Counted from the stretch's first letter, positions 18,084-26,966 are shown. The stretch is 43,997 nucleotides of DNA from Actinomycetes bacterium (GCA_021792455.1 JAJYUP010000013.1:1-43997), one strand, 5' to 3'. The notes: generated from the letters alone by a model not told the origin. Made by a program: numbers and translations.

Positions 18084-20146
18084 GCGGGACGATCGGCCCT
18101 GAGGGGCCTGGCGGAGAGCCTCACGGATCGCCTCGCCGACGGGTCTCGCCCGCCCGCCAGCGGGCCGCCGTCGAGCTCTCGACGCGATCGCGCTCGGCAC
18201 TGCGCAGGTCGATCGGCTCGCCTGCGCTGTTTGCGATCGTCTACGCCTCGACGGCAAGCGCGGTCTATTTCGGGCTTGGCGTGATCGCCTCGCATGCGCT
18301 TGGGCTCACCCCCCTCGTCTTTCTGCTTGCGGCAGCGATGTTCGTGCCGACTGCGATGACCTATCTCGAGGGCGCGCTGCTGCATCCGGAGCGGGGCGGT
18401 TCGAGCGTGTTCGCGCGATACGCGTTCAACGAGCTCGTCAGCTTCGTCGCCGGCTGGGCGATGCTGCTCGACTACGTCATCCTCATCGCCGTCACCGCCT
18501 ATGCGGCGACACAGTATCTCGGCGTGTTCTGGGCGCCTCTTGCCGGGAACCTCGAGGCGATCGGGCTTGCGGCGGCGCTGATCGCGGTTGTCGTCCTCTC
18601 GAGCATCAGAGGTTTTGCGCCGCGCAGAGAGGTCCGTATCGGGGCTCTCGTGCTCGTCGCGGTGCTCGTGCTGCTGCTCGTCGTCGGGATCGGGCTCGCG
18701 ACGATCTTTCACCCAAGCAGGATGGTGAGGTCGATCTCGCTCGGCCGTACCCCCACCTGGTCAGGCCTCGTCTTCGCGCTCACGATCACGACGATCGCCT
18801 TCACGGGGGTCGAGTCCGCCTCAGGCATCGCATCCGAGGTTCGGGTCGGACTCGCCGGACTGAAGCGGCTGCTGAGCGCGGGCTCGGTGCTGCTGCTCGT
18901 CTGCTATCTCGGAATCGGGCTGCTTGCCGCCAGTGACCTCCACGCAGCCGGAGGCGCGCACGTGGGCAGCGGCGGCATTTCGCTCGGCACGTCGTTCACC
19001 GACACGCCGATGATCGGGCTCGTCTCACAGATGCATCCGCAGCTGCTGCGGCAGGTGATGCGCAACGTCGTGGCCGCCGTGGCGGCGAGCACGCTGTTTG
19101 CCGCCGCGAACGCTGCGATGCTCGGGCTCTCTCGTCTCGGATACACGCTCTCAACCAACCGCCAGGTGCCGAGCGGGCTCGGGCGCCTGCACCCACGGCG
19201 GGCGACGCCTCACCTGATCATCCTCATCGCCGGGGTCCTCGCCTTCTGCCTCGTGCTGCCAGAGAACCTCGAACTGCTCGTCGGCCTGTACGCGTTTGGC
19301 GCCGCGCTCGCGTTCACGATCGCGCACGTCTCGGTCTGCAGGCTGCGCTACCGCGAGCGCGACCGGCCGCGACCGTACGCGATCCCGCTCTCTGTCAGCT
19401 TCCGCGGCGCCTCGCTGCCGTTGCCGGCGGCCGCGGGCGCGGTGCTCTTCGCTGCGGCGTGGGTGGCGGTGATGGTCGTACACCTCTACGCGAGATATGT
19501 CGGGCTTGGCTGGATCGTGCTTGGGCTTGCGCTCTACGTCCGTTACCGGCGCTCAGCGGAGCTTCCACTGCTGCGGCGCGTCGCCGTCGCGCCGCAGATG
19601 CTGAGCGCAGAGCAGCCCGGAGAGCGTGACTACAGCTCGATCCTCGTGCCCCTGTCAGGAACGTCGATCGACGACGACATAATCCAGACGGCGGCACTGC
19701 TCGCCTCGGGGCAGCCGACCGAGGAGGGGGAGCCCTGCTCGACGATAGAGGCGGTGTGGATCTTCGAGATCCCGATGCTGCTGCCGCTCGATGCGCGCCT
19801 GCCTGAGGAGCAGATCAGACGCGCGCGCCAGGCGCTCGCCCGCGCAAAGGCTGTCGGCGAGGAGTATGCGGGCGTTCAGGTCGCGACGGCGACAGTGCGT
19901 GCGAGACGGGTGGGCGAGGCGATCGTCGAGGAGAGCAGGCGCCGCGGTGTCGAAGCGATCGTGCTGAGCGCGGAGGAGCCCTCGAAGGTCCGCGGCGGGG
20001 TCCGTCTCGGCGGAAGGGCGGCGCCCATCGAAAACCACGTAGGCGAGGCGGCGAGGTACGTGATCGGCAAGGCGGACTGCCGGGTGATCCTCACTGCTCC
20101 GCCCGCGCGGGAGGCGAGCGCCGAGGGCGCCGCCGCGATGGGCTAA
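18080..20146 (+). CDS. APC-superfamily permease with C-terminal UspA-like domain (potassium-uptake candidate)
   Basis: 688 aa. After ~50 basic residues, about 12 membrane segments of the amino-acid/polyamine/cation (APC) fold begin at IGSPALFAIVYASTASAVYF and run to ~500. The cytoplasmic C-terminus (~510-685) resembles a universal-stress-protein domain (YSSILVPLSGTSIDDDIIQT, AIVLSAEEPS, RYVIGKADCRVILTAP). This build is shared with KimA-type K+ importers and with the membrane protein Rv2690c next to ceoB/ceoC in M. tuberculosis (from memory). Two TrkA/RCK genes follow directly, which supports potassium rather than amino acid transport. An amino acid substrate remains possible. Confidence 0.82.
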   Translation: MSGTIGPEGPGGEPHGSPRRRVSPARQRAAVELSTRSRSALRRSIGSPALFAIVYASTASAVYFGLGVIASHALGLTPLVFLLAAAMFVPTAMTYLEGALLHPERGGSSVFARYAFNELVSFVAGWAMLLDYVILIAVTAYAATQYLGVFWAPLAGNLEAIGLAAALIAVVVLSSIRGFAPRREVRIGALVLVAVLVLLLVVGIGLATIFHPSRMVRSISLGRTPTWSGLVFALTITTIAFTGVESASGIASEVRVGLAGLKRLLSAGSVLLLVCYLGIGLLAASDLHAAGGAHVGSGGISLGTSFTDTPMIGLVSQMHPQLLRQVMRNVVAAVAASTLFAAANAAMLGLSRLGYTLSTNRQVPSGLGRLHPRRATPHLIILIAGVLAFCLVLPENLELLVGLYAFGAALAFTIAHVSVCRLRYRERDRPRPYAIPLSVSFRGASLPLPAAAGAVLFAAAWVAVMVVHLYARYVGLGWIVLGLALYVRYRRSAELPLLRRVAVAPQMLSAEQPGERDYSSILVPLSGTSIDDDIIQTAALLASGQPTEEGEPCSTIEAVWIFEIPMLLPLDARLPEEQIRRARQALARAKAVGEEYAGVQVATATVRARRVGEAIVEESRRRGVEAIVLSAEEPSKVRGGVRLGGRAAPIENHVGEAARYVIGKADCRVILTAPPAREASAEGAAAMG

Positions 20147-20149
20147 CCT
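20144..20149 (+). promoter_or_regulatory. -10 box of an internal leaderless promoter
   Basis: TAACCT ends 7 nt before the ATG at 20157; its first three bases are also the permease stop codon. It would let the TrkA pair be made separately from the permease. Confidence 0.45.
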
Positions 20150-20156
20150 GCCGCAC

Positions 20157-20585
20157 ATGTTCATCCTCATCGTTGGAGCGGGGCGCGTCGGGGCAGCCGT
20201 TGCGAAGGCTGCCCGCGCTGCGGGCCACGAAGTCTCGGTCCTCGACGAGGATCCGCTCTCACACGAGCGGCTCGATGCGGGAACAGGCATCTCGTGGGAG
20301 GATTGGGAAGGGCTGTTCACGGTTGGGACAGCGCTCGAGACCGAAGCGCTCATCCAGGCTGGGATCGAACGCGCAGACGTGTTCATCGCCTCCACCGACG
20401 GTGACAACACGAACCTCATCATCTCCCAGATCGCAAAGAAGCGGTTCGGCGTCCCGACGGTGATCGCAAGGGTCATGGACCCCGCGAGGGCGACCTGGTA
20501 CAGGGAGCAGGGCCTGCAGACGATCTCGCCCGCTGAGCACGCGATCGAGATGTTCGAGCACGCCCTCGGACTGGTTGCAGGCTGA
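20157..20585 (+). CDS. TrkA-N (RCK) domain protein, short form
   Basis: 142 aa: a single Rossmann RCK_N domain. GAGRVG at ~7-12 binds the NAD(H) or nucleotide, VLDEDP carries the acidic residue after the second strand, and the ASTDGDNTNLIISQIAKKRF segment is typical. The C-terminal RCK_C half is missing, so the protein probably pairs with the next gene product, as the CeoB/CeoC pair does. Such proteins gate K+ transporters in response to nucleotide. The stop is 1 nt before the next ATG. Confidence 0.88.
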   Translation: MFILIVGAGRVGAAVAKAARAAGHEVSVLDEDPLSHERLDAGTGISWEDWEGLFTVGTALETEALIQAGIERADVFIASTDGDNTNLIISQIAKKRFGVPTVIARVMDPARATWYREQGLQTISPAEHAIEMFEHALGLVAG

Positions 20586-20586
20586 G

Positions 20587-21264
20587 ATGTACGTGATCAT
20601 CGCCGGTGCCGGCAAGGTCGGCCGCAACCTCGCCCGCGAGCTGATCAGCAAGGGCCACGAGGTGACTCTGATCGAGGTCGACAGGGAGCGCTACCTGGCG
20701 ATGGAGGAGGTCTTCGAGCACGCCGTCCAGTATGGGGACGCGACCGAGCTGTGGGTGCTCGAGCGGGCAGGGATCCAGCGTGCGGACCTCGTGATCGCCG
20801 TCACCGGTGATGACGAGGACAACATGCTCGTCTGTCAGGTGGCGAAGGAGAAGTACCTGTGCGAGCGGATCATCGCGCGGGTGAACAACCCTCGCAACCA
20901 CGAGCACTTCAAGCTGCTCGGGATCCAGCCGGCGGTCTCCGCGACCGACCTGATCCTGCGCCTGATCGAGCACGAGGTCCCGCGGTACGGGCTCGTGCAC
21001 CTGCTCGCCCTCGAAGAAGAGCGGCTCGAGATCATCGAGCTGGAGGTGAGCGCGGAGTCGCCGGTTGCAGGCGTGCGCGTCTCGGAGATAAGGCTGCCTG
21101 AAGGCAGCCTGATCATCTCCGTGCTCCGGAACGGATCAGGCTTCGTGCCGAAGGCGGACACGATCATAGAGGCGGGCGACGAGGTCCTGCTGGTGCTCGA
21201 CCCAGGGCTCGAGGAGGCGATCACGCAGTTCTTCTCTGCGAACGGGAGGAAGGCGAGCGCCTGA
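20587..21264 (+). CDS. TrkA protein with RCK_N and RCK_C domains
   Basis: 225 aa. RCK_N (1-~130) has AGAGKVGRNLA and the acidic IEVDRER, then VTGDDEDNMLVCQVAKEKY. RCK_C (~140-218) contains SPVAGVRVSEIRLPEGSLI and ADTIIEAGDEVLLVLDPG, a ligand-binding fold that in relatives binds c-di-AMP or other ligands. The ATG at 20587 was chosen over TTG 20575 because it starts at the first beta strand and follows the upstream stop. It is the regulatory partner of the permease and short RCK protein. Confidence 0.9.
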   Translation: MYVIIAGAGKVGRNLARELISKGHEVTLIEVDRERYLAMEEVFEHAVQYGDATELWVLERAGIQRADLVIAVTGDDEDNMLVCQVAKEKYLCERIIARVNNPRNHEHFKLLGIQPAVSATDLILRLIEHEVPRYGLVHLLALEEERLEIIELEVSAESPVAGVRVSEIRLPEGSLIISVLRNGSGFVPKADTIIEAGDEVLLVLDPGLEEAITQFFSANGRKASA

Positions 21265-21450
21265 GCGCACTGCGCCTCAGCCGTCGGGCCGCGGGTGCAG
21301 GGCCCCTGGCCGCAGGTTGCCTCCCGCGCCACGGCCCGTCGCCGAGCGGCGTGCCGTGGGCGCCTGGTTCCAGGACGCCTCGGCCTCCGTCCCCAACGGC
21401 GGTGCTGGCAGGCCCTGTGGCGCCGATGCGCCGCCTGGACTGGCCGGCGG

Positions 21451-21472
21451 CGCGGGGCGCAAGCGCCCCGCG
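21451..21472 (+). terminator. GC hairpin after the TrkA genes
   Basis: CGCGGGGCGC (21451-21460) pairs with GCGCCCCGCG (21463-21472). It lies between trkA and tRNA-Gln. TATATC at 21480-21485, directly after, could be the -10 box of the tRNA gene. Confidence 0.45.
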
Positions 21473-21503
21473 GTGAAGCTATATCCTTGGCTGGACGCAC
21501 CGT

Positions 21504-21575
21504 TCCGGGATAGTCCAACGGCAGCGACGCCCGGCTCTGGACCGGGAGATCGAGGTTCGAATCCTCGTCCCGGAG
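21504..21575 (+). tRNA. tRNA-Gln (anticodon CTG)
   Basis: A 72-nt cloverleaf. The acceptor TCCGGGA pairs with TCCCGGA; anticodon stem CCCGG/CCGGG encloses loop CTCTGGA, giving anticodon CTG (reads CAG, Gln); the T arm is CGAGG-TTCGAAT-CCTCG. The discriminator is G and CCA is not encoded. The D stem is three pairs. No integrase is nearby, so it is not shown to be an attachment site. Confidence 0.96.
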
Positions 21576-21668
21576 CTCCTTCTCGCCTCCGTTGGCGAAT
21601 CGTCCCTGGGCCTGACGATCGGTTCTCTGACAGCGGTTCGCCGACCGCGCTTGCAGCGCTTCGCGCAG

Positions 21669-21711
21669 TGCTCGCACAGCGGCTCGCCCGTTGCTCGCAC
21701 AGCGGCTCGCC
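21669..21711. repeat. 20-bp direct repeat pair after tRNA-Gln
   Basis: TGCTCGCACAGCGGCTCGCC occurs at 21669-21688 and 21692-21711; a weaker relative (ACAGCGGTTCGCC) lies about 30 bp before. It occupies the gap between the tRNA and the end of the ABC exporter genes. Confidence 0.8.
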
Positions 21712-21749
21712 GATCGATGTGAGAGCCCGCTGCAGGTGGGGCGGGGCGG

Positions 21750-23606
21750 TCACGCCGCCGCCTGGCCGACGTCCTCCGTCCAGTCCGCGTAGAGCTCGGC
21801 ATAGCGTCCGCCGGCGGCGATCAGCTCGTCATGCGTGCCCTGCTCGACGATGCTGCCATGCTCGAGGACGACGATCCTGCTCGCCTGCCTGATCGTCGAG
21901 AGCCGGTGCGCGATGACGACCGCGGTGCGACCGGCGAGCAGGCGGCGCAGGCCGTCTTCGATCCTCGCCTCGGACTGCAGATCGACGTTCGAGGTCGCCT
22001 CGTCGAGGATCAGGATCCTCGGGTCGGCGATCAGGGCCCGCGCGAAGGCGATCAGCTGTCGCTGTCCGGCGGAGATCTGGGCGCCGCGCTCGCCGATCTG
22101 CGTCTCGTAGCCGCCTTCGAGGGTGAGGATCATCTCGTGCAGGCCGACCGCAGCCGCCGCGGCTTCGATCTGCTCGAGCGACGCCTCTGGCCGTCCAAAG
22201 CCGATGTTCTCGCGCACGGTGCCCGAGAACAGGAACGCCTCCTGCGGCACGATTCCCAGCTGGCGGCGCAGCGAGGCGGTGCTCACGGACCGCAGGTCGT
22301 GGCCATCGATCAGCACGCGGCCAGATGTCGGATCGTAGAACCGTGCCAGCAGCTTCGCCATCGTCGACTTGCCCGCGCCTGTCGCGCCGACGAGCGCGAC
22401 CTTCTGCCCAGGGGGGACCTCGAGGTCTATGTCGCGCAGCGCAAGCGACCCAGAGCTGCCGCCGTAGCTGAAGCAGACCCGCTGGAAGCTGATCTCTCCC
22501 TTCAGAGCGGGCAGCTTCACTGCGTTCGCGGCGTCGCTGAGCGTGGGCTCGACGTCGAGCAGCTGGAAGATCTTCTCGAGTGCGGCCATCCCGGACTGGT
22601 ATGTCGTGTAGAGCTGGGAGAGCTGCTGGATCGGTTCGAACAGGAACGAGAGCGCGGCGACGAAGGCGACGACCGTGCCGACGGTGATGTGCCCTTCGAT
22701 TGCCTGGTAGCCGCCATAGAGGACGATCGCGCCGATCGCGACCCCAGAGAGCATTTCCACGGCGGGGAAGTAGCGCGCGTTCAGCACGACCGTGAGCATG
22801 TTCGCTTCGCGGTTGTCTTCGTTCAGTTCAGAGAAGGCGGAGATGTGGTGCTGCTCCTGGGCGAACGAGCGCACGACGCGGATGCCTGAGAGAGTCTCCT
22901 GCAGGTTGCCTGTGATCGCGCCGATCGTCTCCCTCGTGCGTCTGAACGCGGAGGCGGAGGCGATCCTGAACCAGAACGAGCCGCCGAGCAGGAACGGGAA
23001 GATGCAGAACGTGATCAGCGCGAGCTGAGGGTCGAGATAGAGCAGGATCGCGACCGTGCCGAGCAGCGTCAATCCCGCTTGGAACAGCGTCACGACGGAG
23101 TCTGTGACGAGCGTGTCGAGCGCCTCGACGTCGTTTGTGATGCGCGAGATCAGCACCCCTGTCGGCCTGCTCTCATAGAAGCCGATCGGCAGGGACTGCA
23201 GGTGGCCGAAGATTCGCAGCCGCAGGTCGGCGAGCGCGCGCTGGCCGATCCAACCGACGAGGTAGGTCTGCGCCCAGGTCATGCTCCACACGAGCAGGGC
23301 GGAGGCGAGGAACGCGATCACGGTGATGATCAGTGCGTTCACGTCGTGCCGCAGGATGCCTGCGTCGATCGCCTCCTTCGCCAGCAGCGGCGGCGCGAGC
23401 GCAGCGCCGGTGCCGAGGATCAGCGCGAGCAGCGTCAACGCCGCACGTCCCCTGTAGGGCCGAATGAGCGCCAGCAGGCCCTTCAGGTTGCGAAGGCGCG
23501 ATCCCCTGCCAGGACGTGAGCCGTCCCACTCTGCGTGGCGCTGGCCACCGACGGCGCGACCCCCTCCGCCGCCCCGGCCGATGCCGCCGTGTCCCATCGC
23601 GCTCAC
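21750..23606 (-). CDS. ABC exporter half-transporter with canonical Walker B
   Basis: 618 aa: an ABC membrane domain (six helices, ~50-345) fused to a nucleotide-binding domain. Walker A is GATGAGKST (~410), Walker B ILILDEATSNVD has the catalytic Glu, and the H-loop is IAHRLSTI. The signature reads ISAGQRQ instead of LSGGQ. The first ~35 residues are Gly/Arg-rich. The GTG start overlaps the stop of the partner gene (GTGA). With its neighbour it should form a heterodimeric multidrug- or lipid-type exporter like TM287/288; the substrate is unknown. Confidence 0.93.
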   Translation of the reverse strand: MSAMGHGGIGRGGGGGRAVGGQRHAEWDGSRPGRGSRLRNLKGLLALIRPYRGRAALTLLALILGTGAALAPPLLAKEAIDAGILRHDVNALIITVIAFLASALLVWSMTWAQTYLVGWIGQRALADLRLRIFGHLQSLPIGFYESRPTGVLISRITNDVEALDTLVTDSVVTLFQAGLTLLGTVAILLYLDPQLALITFCIFPFLLGGSFWFRIASASAFRRTRETIGAITGNLQETLSGIRVVRSFAQEQHHISAFSELNEDNREANMLTVVLNARYFPAVEMLSGVAIGAIVLYGGYQAIEGHITVGTVVAFVAALSFLFEPIQQLSQLYTTYQSGMAALEKIFQLLDVEPTLSDAANAVKLPALKGEISFQRVCFSYGGSSGSLALRDIDLEVPPGQKVALVGATGAGKSTMAKLLARFYDPTSGRVLIDGHDLRSVSTASLRRQLGIVPQEAFLFSGTVRENIGFGRPEASLEQIEAAAAAVGLHEMILTLEGGYETQIGERGAQISAGQRQLIAFARALIADPRILILDEATSNVDLQSEARIEDGLRRLLAGRTAVVIAHRLSTIRQASRIVVLEHGSIVEQGTHDELIAAGGRYAELYADWTEDVGQAAA

Positions 23607-25474
23607 AGTCGACCCCCTCCGCCGCCGCCCACCACGCTCGCCGCTGCCGTTTCGCTTCCCTGTGCGACGATCTTCCGGTAGAGCTCTGAGCTGTCGAGCA
23701 GCTCGTCGTGCTCGCCGGCAGCGACGATCCTGCCGGCGTGCAGCACCACTATTCGCTGCGCGAGAGAGATCGTTGAGAGGCGGTGGGCGATGATGATCGT
23801 CGTCCTGCCATCCATCGCCTCCGTGAGGGCGAGCTTCACCCGCTGCTCGGTCGAGGCGTCGAGGGCGGAGGTGGCGTCGTCGAGGATCAGAATCCTCGGG
23901 TCTGCGAGCAGGGCCCTTGCGATCGCGATTCGCTGGCGCTGGCCGCCGGAGAGGGTCAGCCCACGCTCCCCGACCCTCGTCGCAAAGCCATCTGGAAGCT
24001 GCGAGATGAACTCGGTCGCCTGAGCCCTGAGGGCGGCATGCTCCACCTCCTCGATCCCGGCTGTCGGCCTCGCGTAGGCGATGTTCTGCGCAACCGTCGC
24101 AGAGAAGAGGAAAGGGTCGGCGCTGACGATCGCGATGCTTGTGCGAAGCTCCTCGAGCCGCAGCCTGCGCACGTCGACGCCGTCGATCTCAACTGAGCCT
24201 GAGGTTGCGTCGTAGAGCCGCGGCAGCAGGGAGACGAGGCTCGTCTTGCCCGACCCTGTGCCTCCGACGAGTGCGACCGTGCTTCCGCCCTCGATCTCGA
24301 GGTCGACGTCTCGCAGCACCGCCTTGCCGTGCACTGCCGCGGCGGTCGAGCCCGCGCCTGAGGAGGCCGGCGCAGCTCCCGCGAGCTCGTCGCCTGGCGC
24401 CGCGTAGGTGAGCGTCACTTTGCGAATCTGCACCGAGCCGCAGCCCGCCGGCATCGGCTGCGCATCGGCCGCCTCGCTCATCTCGGGAGCGCGGTCGAGC
24501 AGTTGAAAGATCCGGGCGCCAGAGGCGGTCGCGCGCTGGGCCAGCCCGAGGGTGACGCCGAGGGTGCGCATCGGGCCGATCAGCATGTTCAGCAGGAAGT
24601 AGAAGGCGGTGAAGCTGCCGAGCGTCAGGTGGGCGTGTATGACGCGCTCTCCCCCGACCAGGAGCACCGCGGAGAGGCCAAGCTGCGGCAGGAACCCTAT
24701 GATCGGGTTGAACTTCGCCTCCAGCCGCGTCGCGACCATCGCCTGGTCGAAGACCCTCGTCACCCGATCGCTGAACTTCCTCATCATCTCGCGCTCGCGA
24801 GCGAAGGCCTTCACGACGCGCACCCCAGAGATGCTCTCCTCCGCGCTCGCCGTCAGCTCGGCGATCCTCTGCTGCACCTCCTGGATTGCGGGTCGCGCGG
24901 TGCGCCCGTACCTGTTCGCGATCACGACGACGAACGGCACCGGTGCGATCGCGATCAACCCCAGCGTCGGCTGGATCGCGATCATCAGGGCTGCGGCGAG
25001 CAGGATCGTCAGCGCCGATTGGATGATGAAAACGAGTCCGTACCCGAGGAAGAAGCGCACGGCCTGCAGGTCGACTGTGACGCGAGACATCAGCTGGCCG
25101 GTCTGCTGACGGTCGAAGAATGAGAGCTCGAGCTGCTGCAGGTGGCGATAGAGCAGCTGCCGCAGGTCGTACTCGATGCCGAGCGAGACCCTGCCCGCCA
25201 CCATCCGTCGGGCGTACGTCAGCGCCCAGCGGACGATGACGACGCCGAAGATCGCAACGGCGATGTACAGGATCGTGTGCAGATCGCGTGTGCGCACTGC
25301 GGCGTCGTGGTGGGCGGCGGCCGCAGAGCCCTTCCTGACCGTTTCGACCGCGAGGCCGGTGAGGTAGGGCAGGGCGACGGTCATCGCCATCGCTGATGCA
25401 GCGAGAAGGATCGAGGCGAGCAGCCCTCTCTTGTAGGGCTCGAGGAATCCGAGCAGTCGGTGGAAGGTCGCCAT
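23603..25474 (-). CDS. ABC exporter half-transporter with degenerate Walker B
   Basis: 623 aa, same build as its partner: membrane domain ~1-310, then an ATPase domain. Walker A GGTGSGKTS and signature LSGGQRQR are canonical, but Walker B reads ILILDDATSALD, with Asp in place of the catalytic Glu (codon at 23876-23878). That Asp site would pair with the ISAGQ signature of the other subunit, forming the inactive ATP site of a heterodimer. A low-complexity Ala/Ser/Gly insert precedes Walker A. ATG 25474 was chosen over 25522 because MATFHRLLGFLEPYKR is the normal start of the domain. First gene of the pair. Confidence 0.93.
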   Translation of the reverse strand: MATFHRLLGFLEPYKRGLLASILLAASAMAMTVALPYLTGLAVETVRKGSAAAAHHDAAVRTRDLHTILYIAVAIFGVVIVRWALTYARRMVAGRVSLGIEYDLRQLLYRHLQQLELSFFDRQQTGQLMSRVTVDLQAVRFFLGYGLVFIIQSALTILLAAALMIAIQPTLGLIAIAPVPFVVVIANRYGRTARPAIQEVQQRIAELTASAEESISGVRVVKAFAREREMMRKFSDRVTRVFDQAMVATRLEAKFNPIIGFLPQLGLSAVLLVGGERVIHAHLTLGSFTAFYFLLNMLIGPMRTLGVTLGLAQRATASGARIFQLLDRAPEMSEAADAQPMPAGCGSVQIRKVTLTYAAPGDELAGAAPASSGAGSTAAAVHGKAVLRDVDLEIEGGSTVALVGGTGSGKTSLVSLLPRLYDATSGSVEIDGVDVRRLRLEELRTSIAIVSADPFLFSATVAQNIAYARPTAGIEEVEHAALRAQATEFISQLPDGFATRVGERGLTLSGGQRQRIAIARALLADPRILILDDATSALDASTEQRVKLALTEAMDGRTTIIIAHRLSTISLAQRIVVLHAGRIVAAGEHDELLDSSELYRKIVAQGSETAAASVVGGGGGGRL

Positions 25475-25544
25475 AGTTGCGCGGTCAACGATTATTGCAG
25501 CCGCCCTCGGGGTGGCCGCCATCGCAGCCTCTGCCGGCCGCCGG

Positions 25545-25550
25545 TACCCT
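25545..25550 (+). promoter_or_regulatory. -10 box of a leaderless promoter
   Basis: TACCCT ends 6 nt before the ATG at 25557, with no Shine-Dalgarno. The gap to the divergent ABC exporter start (25474) is only 82 bp. Confidence 0.45.
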
Positions 25551-25556
25551 CAAAGC

Positions 25557-25769
25557 ATGGCTGCGACCGATTGGAGCGAGGACGCGCATCCGCGATCGGG
25601 GCTGTGCACCGAATGCGCGCATCGCAGAGAGGTGCGCAACAGCCGCGGCTCGGTCTTCACGCTCTGCGAACGCTCTCGGACCGACCCAACCCAGCCGAAG
25701 TATCCGCGACTGCCTGTTCTGCGCTGCGCAGGGTTCGAAGCCTCGGAGGCCAGCCGGCCTGAGCGCTGA
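25557..25769 (+). CDS. Small four-Cys conserved hypothetical
   Basis: 70 aa. CTEC at ~17-20, a Cys in FTLCERS (~37) and a Cys in LRCAGFE (~57) make a CxxC...C...C pattern that suggests a zinc ribbon or small metal-binding fold. The RSRTDPTQPKYPRLPVLRC stretch resembles small unnamed actinobacterial proteins I recall. Function unknown. It is alone in its unit, divergent from the ABC exporter, and followed by a hairpin. Confidence 0.72.
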   Translation: MAATDWSEDAHPRSGLCTECAHRREVRNSRGSVFTLCERSRTDPTQPKYPRLPVLRCAGFEASEASRPER

Positions 25770-25871
25770 TCGCGCCACGCTCGAGGGTGAGGGCTGCCGC
25801 GATGAGGTGGCCCCGCCTGTGCGAGCAGGCGTTCCGACCGGCTGAACCCGTACACTTCAGTCAGAGGAATG

Positions 25872-25897
25872 GCGGCATAGCGATGCCGCTGCGTTTT
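25872..25897 (+). terminator. Hairpin with T run
   Basis: GCGGCAT (25872-25878) and ATGCCGC (25883-25889) form a 7-bp stem with a 4-nt loop, followed by TGCGTTTT. It lies after the four-Cys gene and before the TetR gene. Confidence 0.55.
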
Positions 25898-25920
25898 GGT
25901 CCACTTCGTCAACCCCCCTT

Positions 25921-26952
25921 GTGATGCCTGTACGAAACCGAATTAGCGGCGGTGCGACGCTGAGCGCACCGCGCCGCCGGCGCGTCAGCCGGCGGCCTGC
26001 AGCAGGCGCGCGTGCGTCTCAGCGCACGCGCGTGCAGGAGATCCAGCGCGCGCGGATCATCGCCGCGATGGCGAGCGCCGTCTACCAGCGCGGCGCGGTG
26101 AACGTGTCCGTCGCTGACGTCACGGCTCACGCCGGCGTCTCCCGTCGCACCTTCTATGAGGCGTTCGCCAACGGCGAGCAGTGCCTGCTCGCCACCCTCG
26201 AGGACGCCTTTGAGCAGACGCGCCGGACAGTGCTGGAGGCGTCTGAGAGCGCGGGCGACACCTGGAGAGAGAGGATGCGAGCAGGGATGTGTGCGCTGCT
26301 CACCTGCTTCGAACGGCGCCCAGAGATCGCCTACCTGCTCGTCGTCGAGTGGTTCGCAGCGGGGCCAGCTGCACTCGCGCTGCGCGAGCGGGCGATCGCC
26401 CAGCTCGCCGCTGCCCTCGAGGCTGGCCGCGAGCAGCGAACTCTGCGCAGCGAGCTGCCTCAGCTCACCTCGGAGGCACTCATCGGCGCATGCGTTGCGG
26501 TTCTGCACAGACGTCTCCTCGAGGACAGGCGCACCCGTGGGAAGGCGCGATCACCACGCCTCGCGGAGCTCACCGGGCCGCTCATGAGCATGATCGTGCT
26601 GCCATACCTCGGTGCCGCCGCTGCCGGCAGGGAGCTCGCCCAGCCGCTGCCGGACGCCTCCTCAGCAGATGACGGAGCGTCCCTCCCCGCGCCGCTGCAG
26701 CTCGAGATGCGCCTCACCTATCGCACGATTGCCGTACTGAAGGCGATCGCCGCCGACCCAGGCGCCTCCAATCGTGCGATTGCAGAGGCGGCTGGCGTCG
26801 CCGACCAGGGTCAGATATCGAAGCTGCTCGCACGGCTTCAGTCCCTTGGACTGCTGCGCAACGCACACGCGAACGCCGGTGCGAACGGAAAGCCGAACTC
26901 CTGGACACTCACTGCGAAGGGGCGAAAGCTCGAGCGCTCGCTGCAGCTGTGA
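25921..26952 (+). CDS. TetR-family regulator with C-terminal winged-helix domain
   Basis: 343 aa. A TetR HTH lies at ~40-90 (ARIIAAMASAVYQRGAVNVS, DVTAHAGVSRRTFYEAFAN) and a ligand-binding helical region follows to ~230. A second DNA-binding domain, MarR-like, occupies ~265-340 (LTYRTIAVLKAIAADPGASN, AIAEAAGVADQGQISKLLAR, LGLLRN, WTLTAKGRKLERSL). Two separate DNA-binding domains in one TetR protein is uncommon, though I recall such fusions in Solirubrobacter relatives. ATG 25924 is an equal alternative start. It faces the DHA2 exporter gene with a 14-bp gap and could control it or the ABC exporter. Confidence 0.86.
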   Translation: MMPVRNRISGGATLSAPRRRRVSRRPAAGARASQRTRVQEIQRARIIAAMASAVYQRGAVNVSVADVTAHAGVSRRTFYEAFANGEQCLLATLEDAFEQTRRTVLEASESAGDTWRERMRAGMCALLTCFERRPEIAYLLVVEWFAAGPAALALRERAIAQLAAALEAGREQRTLRSELPQLTSEALIGACVAVLHRRLLEDRRTRGKARSPRLAELTGPLMSMIVLPYLGAAAAGRELAQPLPDASSADDGASLPAPLQLEMRLTYRTIAVLKAIAADPGASNRAIAEAAGVADQGQISKLLARLQSLGLLRNAHANAGANGKPNSWTLTAKGRKLERSLQL

Positions 26953-26966
26953 TGACTTGAGCTCCG

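Noticed and set aside
21504-21575. tRNA-Gln as integration site
   Set aside because: No integrase, no repeat of the tRNA 3' end and only housekeeping-type genes on both sides.
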